Program-made: the position numbers and the translations under genes | Shown: in pieces, positions 6,330 to 6,942 of the stretch | How the letters are laid out: each line of letters opens with the position of its first letter | How positions within the stretch are numbered: the stretch's first letter is position 1 | NCBI GenBank assembly: GCA_016932955.1 | Contig: JAFGBV010000088.1 | Span: 1 to 6,942 of the forward strand | Length of the DNA: 6,942 bases | Direction: 5' to 3' | From: Anaerolineales bacterium | GTDB taxonomy: Bacteria > Chloroflexota > Anaerolineae > Anaerolineales > UBA4823 | Notes under the pieces: model-generated | Seen by the model: only the letters and a program-made list of their open reading frames with translations | Database searches by the model: none | What the model was told of the DNA's origin: nothing

Positions 6330-6942
6330 ATGGAAATTCAAACACTTAAGAAAAAAGTTGAACAAAATCGCGAGAACATTATCCGCTTCATGCGCGAAAT
6401 TTGCGCCATACCCAGCATGGAAGGCCAACTGAAAGATGTGGGCGAGCGCATCGGCGCGGAGATGACGAAATTGGGCTTCGATGAGGTGCGCTTTGACAAG
6501 ATGGGCAATATCCTCGGGCGGATTGGCTCTGGAAAACGCGTCATCGTCTATGACTCGCATATTGATACGGTGGGCGTAGGCGACCCCGCCGAGTGGGGCT
6601 GGGATCCTTTCCAGGGTAAAGTGGAAAATGGCATCCTGTATGCGCGCGGCGCATGCGATGAGAAAGGCTCCACGCCTGGGATGGTGTACGGGCTAGCGCT
6701 GGCCAGACAATTCGGTTGGTTGGAAGACACCACAGCCTATTACTTCGGCAATATGGAAGAGTGGTGCGATGGGATTGCTCCTAATGCCTTTGTGGAAGTT
6801 GACCCCAAGGTACGCCCCGATTACGTGGTCATCGGTGAGCCGACCAGGATGTGTGTTGACCGAGGGCATAAGGGGCGCATTGAGCTGAAGATCACTGCGT
6901 CTGGACGGTCGGCGCACGCCGCCACGCACTACCTGGGCGATA
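6330..6942 (+). CDS. M20-family metallohydrolase, YgeY-like (partial; runs off the right edge)
   Basis: This is the first 204 residues of an M20 peptidase/deacylase-type zinc hydrolase, a family that cleaves amide bonds in small molecules. Visible landmarks are SHIDTVG (76-82; His77 metal ligand, Asp79), ARGACDEKG (105-113; Asp110 bridging position), the acidic pair Glu143-Glu144 in MEEWCDG, GEPT (169-172) and GRSAHAA (192-198) at the start of the lid domain. The DKMGNILGRIG stretch, the EExCDG motif and the RPDYVV...EPT..RG..GR pattern recall E. coli YgeY, annotated as a selenium-metabolism-linked hydrolase of unclear substrate. ArgE, DapE or CPG2-like enzymes remain possible. ATG 6330 follows the regulator stop by 41 nt. 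AGGA at 6324-6327 is only two bases from the ATG, unusually close, but no better in-frame start exists upstream. No separate promoter is seen in the gap, so it is probably in the same operon. Confidence 0.85.
   Translation, partial: MEIQTLKKKVEQNRENIIRFMREICAIPSMEGQLKDVGERIGAEMTKLGFDEVRFDKMGNILGRIGSGKRVIVYDSHIDTVGVGDPAEWGWDPFQGKVENGILYARGACDEKGSTPGMVYGLALARQFGWLEDTTAYYFGNMEEWCDGIAPNAFVEVDPKVRPDYVVIGEPTRMCVDRGHKGRIELKITASGRSAHAATHYLGD

Noticed and set aside
1..6942. Mobile elements, CRISPR arrays, tRNA/rRNA genes, riboswitch-like leaders
   Set aside because: I saw no long terminal repeats, transposase or integrase motifs, regularly spaced repeats, tRNA cloverleaf or known riboswitch core. The leaders of folD and of the purine operon are only about 54 and 34 nt, too short for a typical purine riboswitch.

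Overview
The window (6,942 bp) looks like chromosomal DNA from a free-living bacterium with fairly high GC and compact operons. It shows no transposase, integrase, CRISPR array, tRNA or rRNA. The gene mix and protein style (an MBOAT system with a lipoprotein, FolD, a purine deaminase operon) remind me of Anaerolineae-type Chloroflexota. That placement is an impression from memory and is not proven by any marker in the window.

Left part, minus strand (1-1112). A three-gene run reads leftwards off the window edge: a 130-aa lipoprotein (1112-720), a 39-aa single-helix microprotein (709-590), and the first 194 residues of a multi-membrane-spanning MBOAT acyltransferase (582 to the edge). The microprotein ends in WIYQGF. 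This closely resembles the C-terminal FIYNEF motif of DltX, the small partner of the MBOAT protein DltB in teichoic acid D-alanylation. I read the run as part of an envelope-polymer acylation system.

Middle (1113-2266). A divergent intergenic region carries a good sigma-70-type promoter for folD (1326-2207). FolD is the bifunctional methylene-THF dehydrogenase/cyclohydrolase. It ends in a well-formed intrinsic terminator (2227-2266), so it is probably a single-gene transcription unit.

Right part, plus strand (2283-6942). A short control region holds a promoter with a perfect TTGACA and three copies of an 11-bp operator: two exact TTGTCAGACAA palindromes and one degenerate copy over the -10 element. 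It drives a tight operon: 8-oxoguanine deaminase (2363-3751), an adenine deaminase-type amidohydrolase (3763-5553), a GntR/HutC-family regulator with a UTRA ligand domain (5572-6288), and the first 204 residues of an M20 metallohydrolase resembling YgeY (6330 to the edge). The first two enzymes would convert 8-oxoguanine to urate and adenine to hypoxanthine, feeding purine salvage or catabolism. In E. coli, YgeY is encoded in the ygeW-ygeX-ygeY/xdh/ssnA purine-related region. The GntR protein is the obvious candidate to bind the three operators and autoregulate the operon. More of the pathway may lie beyond the right edge.
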